From Dinochytrium kinnereticum (taxonomy: Eukaryota > Chytridiomycota > Chytridiomycetes > Chytridiales > Chytridiaceae): a DNA stretch of 21,746 nucleotides. Numbering within the stretch: position 1 is the first letter of the stretch; every line of letters begins with the position of its first letter. Shown here one piece after another: positions 10,033 through 20,657 of the stretch. Where the stretch lies: the NCBI GenBank assembly GCA_027604005.1, contig JADGJT010000374.1:1-21746 (forward strand), read 5' to 3'. The notes beneath the pieces were generated by a model. It had not been told where the DNA came from. It did not search any database and was given only the letters and a program-made list of their open reading frames with translations. The translations under genes were made by a program, and so were the position numbers.

Positions 10033-12851
10033 ATGAAGGCCACTCTCATCAGCGCCCTTGTCTTGGTCGCTGCGACCACAACTTCCGCCATCCCCTCCCT
10101 TGGCCACGACCTGGCCCCCAGGTCCGCTGGATACACTCCCAAGTGCAACTCAAAGACCCCCTTTGCCGTCTTTGACCCCCCCAAGCTCACCATCTCTGAC
10201 TATGAGTTCGACACCAACTTCACGGTCAAACTGGCCGCCGCACCTTCCGGCAACGTTAAGATGTTTTTGGATGGAAAGGGCCTGTGGTTCAGCAAGAACG
10301 AGGTTGTGTTCTCAGCTGACAACTGGAACAAGGTACTGCAGGGGTCTTGATTGCATCAAAGAGCGAGAGGACGAGTGGAATAACGACTAACTGCTGCTTT
10401 TGTTGTTCTCATAGCCCCAACAACTCTCGGTGTTCGCCAACCCCGATGTCTACGACAGCAAGGCCATCGAGGCCGTCCTTATCTCTGCTGAAGCGGATGC
10501 GCCCTGCGAGAACTATTCTGGATGCAAGCAGGAGTACGTTGGCAAGCGTGATTACTTCCCTGGAGGAACGTGCATCTGCACGGGTGACCCTCACTGCAAG
10601 TCGTTCAGCGGTCTGTCTTACACCCAGATGATGGTTGGCGCGCACTACCTCGTCAAGTCGGATTACCTCTCGATCCAGGTATTTACTTATTCCTCTCCTG
10701 CAGTGTCGTGTTTTCCTTCTTCTTTTTTTTCTTTCTGGTGGAGCTGTTTTCCAACCTGCGGAGAGGTGTGAAGTCCGCAGATCGTGGCGGGTGGTGAGGT
10801 GTGAGATGCAGGCAGGCAGTGAACGAGACAGACTCAGACGCCTCGCGTGTGTGGTGGAAAACTGCCTGCCTGTGTGCCTGCTTGGACTCGATGGATTCAC
10901 ACTGGGCGGAATGCAAGGCTGAGGGCCAGACTGTCTGTGTGTAACACACCGTACGCCCTGTGCTACTGTCACACCCTGTGTTTCACAGTTCCCTCCTCCG
11001 TTCCCACGCCCTTGACGCGCTGTTTGCCACGCGACGCTCTGACCTGAACGCGCTTTTCTCACCTTCTTCTGTCTGCAGGTCTACCAGTCCCCCTGCGTCG
11101 TCATCAAGCCTCACCAGGCCACCTGCATCAGCGCTGTGGCCGTCAAGTACGGCGACTCGGCTGCCATCATCTCGACCACCAACAAGTACGAGAGCGCTGA
11201 CCTTTCCTCCAGCAAATTTGGATCGCCTTACCTCACTGTAAGTTTCAAGGGCTCCATCATGTCTCTTTTCAAGGAGAAAAAAGATAATAATAATCTAAAC
11301 ATCTGTTTCTTCCAGCGTCTCTCTGAGAACCTTGACGACTTGACCTACAGCCCCTCCGACAAGGACCGCTCCGACACCTGGAAGTTGACCCTCAAGGACC
11401 GCACCACCATTAACGTTGTCACCACCACCGACCATGGTGTCTCTTGGCTCGATGTCTCCGTTACCCTCCAGTCCGGATACTACAACAAGGTCGGCGGTCT
11501 CTGCTCTGCCCACAGCGATGATCTGACCAAGAAGGACAAGCTTGTCTGCTCCGACGGCAAGTTGGTCTCTCACACCGACCAGCCCAAGGTTGATGAGTTT
11601 GCCAGATCTTGGGCCGTGCCCAATGACGATAACCTGTTCAAGGGTGCTTACAAGGCCCCTGAGAAGAAGTGCTTTGCTCCCGGTGTTAAGCCTGTTCCTG
11701 GATGCAAGCCTCCTTCTTACAACACCTGCCCTCCCAAGCCTACCACCACCACCACCACCACCACCACCACCCCCACTTCCACTAAGACGGCTGAAAAGAC
11801 TTCCACCACCACCACCACCACCACCACCACCACCACTACCACCACTTCTACCACCACCACTGCGACCACTACCACTTGCACCCTCCCCGTTTACAAGCCT
11901 GACGATCACTACTACACTGTTTCTACCTCCACCACCAAGGCTCCTGAGGCTACCACCACTGTTTTCGATGGATACAGCACTCTCACTATGACCACCACCA
12001 AGGTTGGCACCTCGACCAAGGAGGCTGAGAAGACCACCACCAAGGCTCCCGAGGTTGGCTACACCACAGTGGTGAGTAAAACGAACCCCGACCCAGCCCT
12101 CTAAACACAACTATTTTTTTCTTGCCATTGTTACTTACCCGCCTCTCTTTTTTTTTCCCCCCAGCCTTCCACCGACAACAAGGACTCCTACCAGGTGCCC
12201 TACGCCCCAGTCCCCCCCGCTAAGGAAGACGTGACCAAGGCTGAGGAAACCTGCAAGTCCCTCGTTATCCCCACCAACTGCGCCTCCATCTGCCCCAAGG
12301 AGCTTGCGCACTACGTCCGCTCCTGCGTGTCCGACATGCTGACGATGGGCTCCTACACCTTCTGCGAATCGACCCGTCGTTCCGTCAACGCCTTGTGCGA
12401 GACCTTGTCGGGCATCATGGAGCAGAGCCAGGATTACGAGGTTGCGGAGAAGGCCAAGGAGGTCAGGAAGGAGCTTGGGTACGGGTACGAGATGAAGTGC
12501 TTGAATGGATGCAGTGGTAATGGAGAGTGTGTGCTTGGTGGATGTGTTTGCAAGACTCCTTTCACTGGTGCGGACTGCTCCGTCAACCCTGTCACCCTTC
12601 CTCCTGCTCCTTACTACGTTGCCGTCCCTGCCGGTGGCAAGACCAACGCTTCCATGATTGATTACAAGGGAGAGGTGAAGCCTGTCAAGGCTGCCACCGT
12701 TGTGCAAACCACCCCAGCTGCCACCCCCACTTTGGCCTACACGAAGGCCGAGGCCAAGACCAAGAACTTGGTTGAAAATGCTGCTGGAAAGGTCGCGGGT
12801 GGCGTTGTTGGCGTTGCTGCGGCTTTGGTCGCCATTGCTGCTTTGCTCTAA
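10033..12851 (+). CDS. VWD-domain GPI-type surface protein, copy A
   Basis: Exons 10033-10332, 10415-10678, 11079-11237, 11316-12071, 12165-12851; all junctions phase 0; 721 aa. Residues 1-19 are a signal peptide (SALVLVAATTTSA). About 33-118 is a Calx-beta-like sandwich ending VVFSADNWNK|PQQLSVFA across intron 1. About 140-330 is VWD-like: GTCICTGDPH (157-160 is GDPH), YLVKSDYLSIQVYQSPC, GVSWLDVSVTLQSGYY, VGGLC (304 is Cys). A Thr-rich stalk (about 383-490) carries runs of 10 and 14 Thr. Residues about 516-575 are a Cys-rich helical region resembling C8 (TCKS, NCASICP, RSCVSDML, LCETLSG). An EGF-like module spans 605-631 (CSGNGECVLGGCVC, GADC). The hydrophobic last 25 residues suit a GPI signal. 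It is probably a wall- or membrane-anchored adhesin. Copy A differs by the extra intron (12072-12164), the pure Thr runs, a 400 nt second intron and GDPHC in place of GDPHY. Confidence 0.88.
11742..11846 (+). repeat. (ACC)n repeats encoding poly-Thr
   Basis: Ten perfect ACC codons (11742-11771) and fourteen ACC/ACT codons (11805-11846) within exon 4 of VWD copy A encode two poly-threonine runs in the presumed O-glycosylated stalk. A change of whole units would alter stalk length without breaking the frame. Confidence 0.95.
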
Positions 12852-14148
12852 AAGCTCGGTTTCTTACATTTTCATTCCCTCGCTTTCATTTCCTTTTGTG
12901 TTCATTTCTGATTGTCGATGACTCGTTTCTCGGTCCGTTGAATCGGTCATTTTCGCTTTTGAAGTGTGTTGTTTTTTTCTCTTGTTCCCCCTTCTTTACG
13001 TTTCGCTCAAATCACACTCTACGCTTGTTTTTGTTTTCTTTCTCTTTTCTTTATTTGTTGCTTTCGCTTATCCTTTGTTCTGTACTTTTCGTGCTGCGGT
13101 TTTTTCTTCAATGATATCTGCGCTTGACCTTTTGCGGGTGCTGTTTAGCTTTACTGCGTTCAGTTTGAAGCCGATTCGTGTGAATCTTTTGATTTCATCA
13201 TCGTTTTGTTGATGTTATGTTGTATTTGCCCATGTCCTGTGTCCTGCGATCAGATATTTATCAGGTAATGTGATGAACGATGGACTATTATTTTTGATTG
13301 AAAAAGAATATCTTCCTCAAGTATGGCCAAAGGGCCAAAAAGAGCCAAGTGGTTGTTCCATAATATCAAAGGCTCGCTCGGCATTGTGTATTTGAAAAGA
13401 AAGAGCTTTGCTGGCTGCCATGGGGAAAGAGTAGAAACGGGTGGGTGGAAGGAAACAAAAACAATACGTGAAGGTTTTTTTCAGTTTAAAAATTTTACAT
13501 TTTAGCCCTTTTTGCTTTTTTCTTTTTTTTTTCCTTTTTTTTTTTCTTTCTTCACTCTTTCGGCTCTTTTCTCTTTTTTGTTTCAGGGCCATCGGATCTT
13601 TCATTCCCTTGAGGTCACTGCGCAATGCAAAAACCTGCATCTCCCTTTTCTTCCTTTCCAATGGCAACATGTGGCAGTACGCTGGTCAAGGTGGTGGTGC
13701 TGCATGTTGATTGTTCATGCCTGCGAATGCACCCACTCTTGGGTAGCTGAAGACGATAGCATGATTAGCAGTTAGAGCTGCCTTTTTTTTTCCTTCTTTT
13801 TTAGCCTTTTGCTTTTTGCTTGCAAAGGCTGCAGTGGAGGAGGAGAGCTGCCCTCGCATGGGCCCAGTCTTATTATCCTCTACCCTTCAGCTGCTGCCCT
13901 TCACCAAGCAGCCAAAACAAGAAAGAGATTTTGTTGCGTTCATATTTCCTTTTCGGGCCTAATTCTGGCCAGAAGTGGCGCTGTGTGCTACACTGCGGCT
14001 TATGCAGCGGACACTGTGTGACGCTTGTGTTCGCATGTTGGCCGCTGGTGCTCGGTGTGTATTTCGCCCCTTCACCACCCGCCCCGTTAAAAAAGTCGAA
14101 TCCCCTCAACACCCCCAACGCATCCAGCGACGCACACACAGAACAGCA
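12852..14148. other. Intergenic region between VWD copies A and B
   Basis: The stretch is strongly pyrimidine-rich on the plus strand. It includes T-rich 3' flank of copy A (about 12860-13260), poly-T tracts near 13510-13560 and a mixed part near 13970-14148 that should be the promoter of copy B. Open frames here are Phe/Leu-rich low-complexity sequence. The frame of copy B stays open upstream to 13975, but that would bury its signal peptide, so I start copy B at 14149. Confidence 0.6.
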
Positions 14149-16797
14149 ATGCCGTCGTCGCCAGCAGCCCTCATCCGCTCCCTCCTCCTTCTGCTCCTGG
14201 CCCTCTCCGTCTCCGCAACCCCGCGGCGTCAGACCTTCCATCTCGGCTCCAACCACCAGTACACCCCGGCTCCGTACGTCCCGAAATGTAATGTGTCGAC
14301 CCCGTTTGTGGTGTTTGACCCGCCGGTGCTGGAGATCTCGGATAGGGAGTTTGATAAGACGGTGATGGTTCGGTTGGCAAAGAAGCCCGAGGGGATTGTT
14401 AAGGTGTTTTTCATGGGAGGACGGGGTGTGTTGGTTGGTAAGGGGGAGATTGTGTTTGGGGAGATTGGGTGGGAGGTGGTGAGTGATCCTCGTTGAGTTT
14501 GCTGTTTTTGCTGCTGATGAGCGTGGACTTTGGGCTCGCCCCTCACCGGTTTCTATCACCGGATGATCCGCTCCTAAAGTCATCCCATTTTTCTAACCCT
14601 TCCCTTTGCAGCCACAACCCCTTCAAATCACCGCCACCCCCGACTTCTACAAGGACCCCAACAACATCACCGACTTTGAAATCACGGTCACCGTTGACGC
14701 ACCCTGCGAATCTTATGCGGGATGCCAACAGATTTACGGTGGAAAGAGACATAAATACCCTGGAGCGACTTGCACTGCTTCGGGTGACCCACATTATGTA
14801 ACGTTTGATGGATTGAAGGTCACCCATATGGGAAAAGGCGTTTTTTCGCTGGTTGAGTCGGCGGCGTTGGGAGTTCAGGTGTGTGTTTTTCTTTTTTTTT
14901 TCTTCTATCTTTTTTTCCTTGTGTTGGCTCTTATTTTGTTTACATTGAGGGGGACAAAGGTATACTGATTTCTCTTTTTTTTCTCTTTTATGTTGGTCGC
15001 AGGTTTATCAGTATCCTTGCCTTGTGACAAAAGAAGATACGCCGACTTGCATTGGGGGAGTAGCAGTGAGGTATGGAGAGAGTGCTGCGATCATTTCTGT
15101 CGCGAAGAAGGATGAGTTTGCCGAGGTCGATTTGGGTCGGATAAATAGCCCGAGGCTAACTGTGGGTGTTTTTTTATATTACTTTTATGTTGTCTTTCTG
15201 TCCTTGAAGCTCTCCTCTTCTTTTTTTTCTCTTTAACCATTAGACAACAAACTCGGCCAATCTAACCGTTCCATTTTTCTTCAAACAGCGTCTCTCAAAA
15301 GACCTCGAAGGCATCGACTACTCCCCCCGCAACCAAGAAAACTCTGATAAATGGACCCTCAACCTCGCTGATGGTTCAACCATCACAATCGAAGTCGGTT
15401 CGCTCCGCGGCGTTTCCTGGCTCGACGTCAGCATCATGCTTCCCTCCGCATACTACGGCAAAGTTGGCGGTCTCTGCAACGTTCATGATGAAAAGCACCA
15501 CAAGAAGCTCGTGTGTTCGGATGGGAAGACGGTCGGGCATAAAGAGTGGAAAGATGTGAATCAGTGGGCCATGTCTTGGAAGGTTGCTGATGTGGATAAC
15601 ATGTTTTTGGGAGCTTACAAGGAGGGTTGGAAGAAGTGGCCTTTGAAGGATGGGTATAAGCCCACTAAGGGCTGCCTTGCTACGACATTCGGAACCTGCC
15701 CTCCCAAGACTACGACCACAAGGCCAGTCTACACCACCTCGACGGTGGTGACGGTTCCAGTTACGTCGACGGTTATCACCGAGACGACCCAGGTGGCCAC
15801 TTTGACATCCACAAAGGTGGTTTACGTCACCTCGTCGTCTTCAGTTTACTCGTATACGTCGACCCAGGTTTACACTACCGCGCTCACCAGTAGTGTTCCG
15901 ATTGTGTCTACAACTTTTACCAAGACCACCGTTCCTGTTTACGAAACAACCTTTGCCGACACCACAGGTATTCCTATGACGACAACCTCCACCTCCACAA
16001 AAACACCCTGCACCCTCCCACCTTACAAGCCCACCGAATACACCTACCAGACCCCAACCGCGACTCCCAAACCCCCAACCTACACCACCCTCCCTTCCTA
16101 CAACCAAACCCACACAACCTACACCATCCCAATCTCCCCAAACAACCTCCCCCCAACTCCCCAGCAGATCCAAACCGCCGAACAAACCTGCAAATCCGTC
16201 ATGACCATCCCAGGATGTGACAAGATCTGCCCGGCTCAAATCTCTCAAGCGATTCACACCTGCGTCACCGACGTGCTCATGACGAATTCTTACGCCTTCA
16301 CCGAGACCACCCGGCGAAACCTCGCAACGCTGTGTGAGACGTTGACCGGGTACGCTGTTGTTGGTGAGAACAAGGAGGTGGCGAGCGTCGCGGATGCTGT
16401 TGTGGGGCAAGCCGGGTTTGGTCAGACCAGGTGTTTGAGCGATTGTTCTGGGAGGGGGGTGTGTGAGAGTGGGGGCTGTCGTTGTGTCTCTCCTTTCACA
16501 GGTGTGGATTGTTCGATTGATAAGAGGGTTTTGGGGGGTGGTGGCAATGTCACCTTGATCTCGAATGGGGGTGGAATTCTGGGTGCGGGTGCGGAGTATC
16601 CTGTTGATGAGTTGCCGAAGCCCGAGGAAACGAAGCCGAAGACCGTGCTTGTGTCTGTAGCAGCCTCTGCGCCAAACGAGGGTGCGAGCAGAAGCGCAGA
16701 GAATGTGGTGGTGAAGAGCGGGGCAGGTGCCGTGGGAGTTGGGATGGTTGGCGCTATGATGGTTATGAGCGGAATGGTTATTGGATGGTGCGTTTAA
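14149..16797 (+). CDS. VWD-domain GPI-type surface protein, copy B
   Basis: Exons 14149-14478, 14612-14878, 15003-15161, 15289-16797; all phase 0; 754 aa. The signal peptide is residues 1-23 (SLLLLLLALSVSA). The Calx-beta-like sandwich has VLEISDREFDKTVMVRLAKK and EIVFGEIGWEV|PQPLQITATP split by intron 1. The VWD-like domain has TCTASGDPHYVTFDGLKV (GDPH 168-171), YQYPC, GVSWLDVSIMLPSAYYGK and GGLCNVHD (312-319). A Thr/Val/Ser/Tyr-rich stalk (about 390-500) ends in CTLPPYKPTEYTYQTP. The C8-like cysteine region is about 551-603 (TCKS, GCDKICP, HTCVTDVL, LCETLTGYAV). The EGF-like module is 634-660 (CSGRGVCESGGCRC), followed directly by the dibasic DKR. The C-terminal hydrophobic segment suits GPI attachment. 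Exon 3 has the same length (159 nt) as in copies A and C. The intron present in copy A's stalk/C8 junction is absent. The third intron uses a GTGGGT donor. Role as for copy A: predicted adhesin. Confidence 0.88.
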
Positions 16798-17721
16798 GAA
16801 GCGGGGAAATGCTCTCTCGCCAGCTTGCCGTCTGCATTCTCGGTTTTTTTGTTCTCTTCCCTTTTCACATACTGTCTTTCTGTTCAGCACGGGTTTCTGG
16901 CTTCTTCTTTGTTTTCGGGACTCGACCAATGTTTATTCTGTTTCCCTTTATATACCTGTTCCTTTCGATATATAGAAGCATATTTTTTCACCGTAAGGGT
17001 AAAAACTGCAGTAAAACGCCATTCCCAAATTGTAGTGTTCTCCAAATTGTACTGTTCTGGTTATAGGTCGGTGCCGTTCACCGTTTTGTGGAGTATTGCG
17101 CCGTTCCCATTTTCAGATGAATGAGCGACGCCAGTCAGGGCCAAGTTTTTCCTCGCCAAAGCCATTACGATCCATGCCATGTTATTTTAACGGACAGCGA
17201 CATCATTCATCAGTAATAGTCTCCTTGATGCGTATGAGTGGGGGGACTGGCTGAATGAGTCGCGCTAAGATCCTTGATATTAGCCCTGTTCTAATGACGA
17301 TCCATGTATGAGAAAAGATGAGCGTGGTTCGTTTTTCATTTAATGTTCATTTGCGTTTCAGCTGTGATTAGAGAGTTCTCATTATAATTACTAAAAGACG
17401 GGCCAGTGGTTCAATTGCTGCTCACGCATAGGGGGATCACTCCACAGTATGCAAATAACCATTTAAGATGATTACGGAGCCCTAAATTAAAACTACACCG
17501 GGGAAGTGGACGGGGGGAAACCGTAACAGAAAAAACACCAAAAACCAAACCTTGCACCTCAGCTGAGACGATGCCTCATCCTCAGATCAGAGCCAGTGGC
17601 AAGGAGAGAAAAAAAAAAAACGTGACAAAAAAAAAAAGAACCCACCTTGTTCAATCTTACCTGAAACAGCCTTCTTTTGGGGTTTTCTGCGTCACAGACA
17701 CGCCGTAGCCGCAGGATCCTC

Positions 17722-17903
17722 ATTGGTGCGCTGTCGGAGATTTACTGAGAACCAATCAGCGCTGGGCGCCGTTGACCATACTTGTGTCACCGTGCTTGTC
17801 ATTTCAAACGCCGATCGGTGACACAGGCGGTGAGGGGTGAACGCAAGGCCGGCGCCAAGTGTCGGTCCGAAAGACGCTTCAGCAGCAACTCAACGAATAA
17901 AAG
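17722..17903 (+). promoter_or_regulatory. Putative promoter elements of VWD copy C
   Basis: ATTGG (17722-17726, an inverted CCAAT) and CCAAT (17752-17756) lie 26 bp apart, and an AATAAAAG TATA-like motif follows at 17896-17903, about 130 bp before the start codon at 18033. Inverted CCAAT pairs bind the HAP/NF-Y complex in other fungi; here the assignment rests on motif and position only. Confidence 0.4.
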
Positions 17904-17954
17904 GGTCTGCCTGCCTCCATTCCACGGCTCACCCGCCACCCCTGACCCGTCAAC

Positions 17955-17999
17955 CCATTCACCCATCCATCCATCCATCTATCCTTCATCCATCCATCC
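17955..17999. repeat. (CATC)n microsatellite
   Basis: Interrupted CATC units lie in the presumed 5' untranslated region of VWD copy C, between the TATA-like motif and the start codon. Confidence 0.85.
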
Positions 18000-18032
18000 T
18001 CTCCACATCCGACTGCACACCTGCGGAGAACG

Positions 18033-20657
18033 ATGTTGTCACAGATGATACCGCTCCTCTGCGGCCTCCTTCTCTCCGTCTCAGTCGTGTCCGCCGTTCC
18101 CAGAAAGCCGAGCGTTCAAGTTGGATCTTCTACTCCTGGCCAGGCTGCTTCTTATGTTCCGACGTGCGGGTCCAAGACTCCCTTTGCGGTGTTTGATCCT
18201 CCAGTGCTGCAGATCAACGATGAGACTTTTGATGTCCCATTCAGCGTGAAGCTTGCAAAAAAGCCTGAAGGAGATGTGACCGTCTTCCTGGATGGGAAGG
18301 GCCTGTCGTTTGAGAGAAGTACCATTGTGTTCACGCCTGCGAACTGGAACATGGTGAGTGACGGACGCCCTTTTTCCCTTCTTTCGGGGTACCATTGCTC
18401 ATAACTCGCGTCTCTCCCAGCCGCAAAAACTCCACCTGATGGCCACACCCGAGTTTTACGAGGACCAGAAGAGCGCTGATGTTCAGATATTGGCAACTGT
18501 TGACGCGCCCTGCGAGGCTTACGCTGGGTGCAAGCAGGTCTACGGTGGAAAACGGTACAAGTTCCCCGGTGGGACTTGCTCCATTTCTGGCGACCCTCAC
18601 TACAACACCTTCAACGGTTTGAAGGTTACTCACATGGGCAAGGGCGTGTACAGCGTGATTGATTCGGATTATCTCTCTATTCAGGTGGGCATTTTTTGTT
18701 GCGTCCCTCAGTGGTTTCTGTCAACGGTTGCTGACTGGTTTGTTTTGGGGTCGAAATTAGGCTTACCAGTACCCATGCTTTGTCACGAAACGTTCCGCTC
18801 CCACCTGCATTGGAGCTGTCGCCATCAGGTACGGTGAGAGCGCGGCGATTGTCTCTGTCGCGAGCAAGGAAGATTATGAGAACATCAACCTCAAGAAGTC
18901 TGGGAAGCCCAGGTTGACTGTGAGTTAAATCCCTCTCTCTAAGTTCCGTCGCATCTTCTGTGTTGAGAATCAACAACTAACCAACCACAACCCTCAATCA
19001 GCGTCTGTCTGAGGACCTCGAAGGCATGGACTACTACCCTCGTGACAAGGTGGCCTCTGACAAGTGGACCTTTAAGCTTGATGATGGATCCAAGATCAGT
19101 ATCGACGTTGGATCCACACAGGGAGTTTCGTGGCTTGACGTCAACGTCATGCTTCAGGCCGGGTACTATGGCAAGGTTGGCGGTCTCTGCAACGTCCATG
19201 ATAAGAAGTACGGCAAGCAGCTCCTTTGCTCTGATGGCAAGGCTGTTGGTCACAAGAACGGGAAGGACATTGATCGTTGGGCTACTTCGTGGAAGGTTGC
19301 GGACAAGGACAACATGTTCTTGGGTTCTTACAAGGTTGGGTGGAAGAAGTGGCCGTTGAAGAACAAGTACAAGCCTACTAAGGGATGCCAGGCTACCACT
19401 TTCAAGACTTGCGCTCCAAAGACCACAATGACCAGCGCAGTCACCGTCCCTATAACCTCCACCACCTCGACTGTTGTCACCCTCCCGGTCACAACCACCA
19501 CCACAACTACGATCACCAATGTGGCCACCTCGACTTCCACCACCGTCGTCTATGTCACCACTTCGTCGTCGGTTTACGCTTCCACATCTACCCATATCTA
19601 CACCACCACCACCACGTCGCTTGCTCCCGTCGTCACCACCACGTCAACAACCACCACCGTGCCAGTCGTTGAAACGATCATCACTACTACAACGGAAGCT
19701 GCAATCGTGACCACCTCAACCAGCACAAAGACATCCTGCACCATCCCTCCGTACAAGCCAACTGAGTACACATACCAAACCCCCGCCCCAACCTCCACCG
19801 CCGCTCCCGTAATCAGCACCACAACCAAGACAATCGGCACCTCCACCATCATCATGACCACCACCGCCCACCTCCCATCCTACACAACCGTCCCCAAGTC
19901 CCCCGAATACATTTTGGAGGACGAGGACGAAGATGAAGGGTACGTGATCCCCATCCCAGAAGACTACAAGCCCCCAACCCCCAAGGACATCTCCTCCGCT
20001 GAACAAACCTGCAAGACCGTCATGACCATCCCAGGGTGTGAAAAGATCTGTCCAAACCAGATCTCTCAATCGATCCACACCTGCGTCACCGACGTCCTCT
20101 CCACAAGCTCCTACGCCTTCACCGAGAACACGCGTCGAACCCTCGCCTCAGTCTGCGAGGCCATGTCGTCCTACGCTGTGGAGGGGATGAACGCCACCGT
20201 CGCCGCCGTGGCCGAAGACGTTCGACTCTCGGCCGGGTTTGGCGAGTACATCTCTTGCGCAAATGATTGCTCGGGTAGGGGTGTCTGCGAGAAGGGAGGT
20301 TGCCGTTGCGTTTCTCCCTTCACCGGTGCTGATTGCTCAATGGACAAGAGGGCTTTGCCGGCCGTTGCGCCTATTTCAGCCAGCGCCGTTGGAGGTGACG
20401 CTGCTGTTTCTGGAACTTTGGTGTCGAACGCTGGTGAGGTCGTCATCATCAAGACTGCAGAGTACCCTGAGGATCCTTTGCCGAAGGTTGAGGAGACAAA
20501 GCCAAAGGTTGCGTCAACCTCGACTGCTGCAGCTGCGGAGCCGACTAAGTCTGCTGGTGTTAACTTTGTGCAGAGTGGCGGCTTGACAGTGAGAGATGTT
20601 GGCTTGACCGCAATGGTTGGCACTGTTGGTGCTTTGGTTGGGTTCCTCGTCATCTAA
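18033..20657 (+). CDS. VWD-domain GPI-type surface protein, copy C
   Basis: Exons 18033-18353, 18421-18684, 18761-18919, 19002-20657; all phase 0; 799 aa, the longest copy. The signal peptide is residues 1-21 (LLCGLLLSVSVVSA). The Calx-beta-like sandwich is the clearest of the three: VKLAKKPEGDVTVFLDGKGL, then IVFTPANWNM|PQKLHLMATP across intron 1. The VWD-like domain has TCSISGDPHYNTFNGLKV (GDPH 164-167), YQYPC, GVSWLDVNVMLQAGYYGK and GGLCNVHD (308-315). The stalk (about 386-550) is Thr/Val/Ser-rich, then carries a short acidic stretch (EDEDEDEG) before the C8-like cysteine region (about 585-633: TCKT, GCEKICP, HTCVTDVL, VCEAMSSYAV). The EGF-like module is 667-693 (CSGRGVCEKGGCRC), followed by MDKR. 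The tail (VGLTAMVGTVGALVGFLVI) suits a GPI signal. It is closest to copy B in motifs and intron pattern. Role predicted as adhesin. Confidence 0.88.

Larger units (their letters stand above)
16798..18032. other. Intergenic region between VWD copies B and C
   Basis: No coding sequence is seen. The first 250 bp are T-rich 3' flank. The middle (about 17080-17560) is of mixed composition with no recognisable element. The last 450 bp hold an A-tract-rich part, a pair of CCAAT motifs and CATC microsatellites and must be the promoter of copy C. Confidence 0.6.

Noticed and set aside
11295..12110. Long Gly-rich open frame on the minus strand opposite VWD copy A
   Set aside because: It is the mirror of Thr (ACC) codons in a well-supported plus-strand gene; no domain or splice logic of its own.
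13317..13670. Lys/Arg-rich minus-strand frame between copies A and B
   Set aside because: Produced by poly-T/poly-pyrimidine DNA; no coding signature.
13975..14148. N-terminal extension of VWD copy B from an upstream Met
   Set aside because: It would place about 58 residues before a clear signal peptide; the Met at 14149 matches the start position in copies A and C.
14149..16797. Vitellogenin-like identity suggested by the VWD domain
   Set aside because: No lipoprotein N-terminal domain is present; the stalk, EGF-like module and GPI tail point to a surface protein.
15841..16929. 362-codon minus-strand frame opposite VWD copy B
   Set aside because: Antisense shadow of the C8/EGF-coding exon, with no protein-family resemblance.
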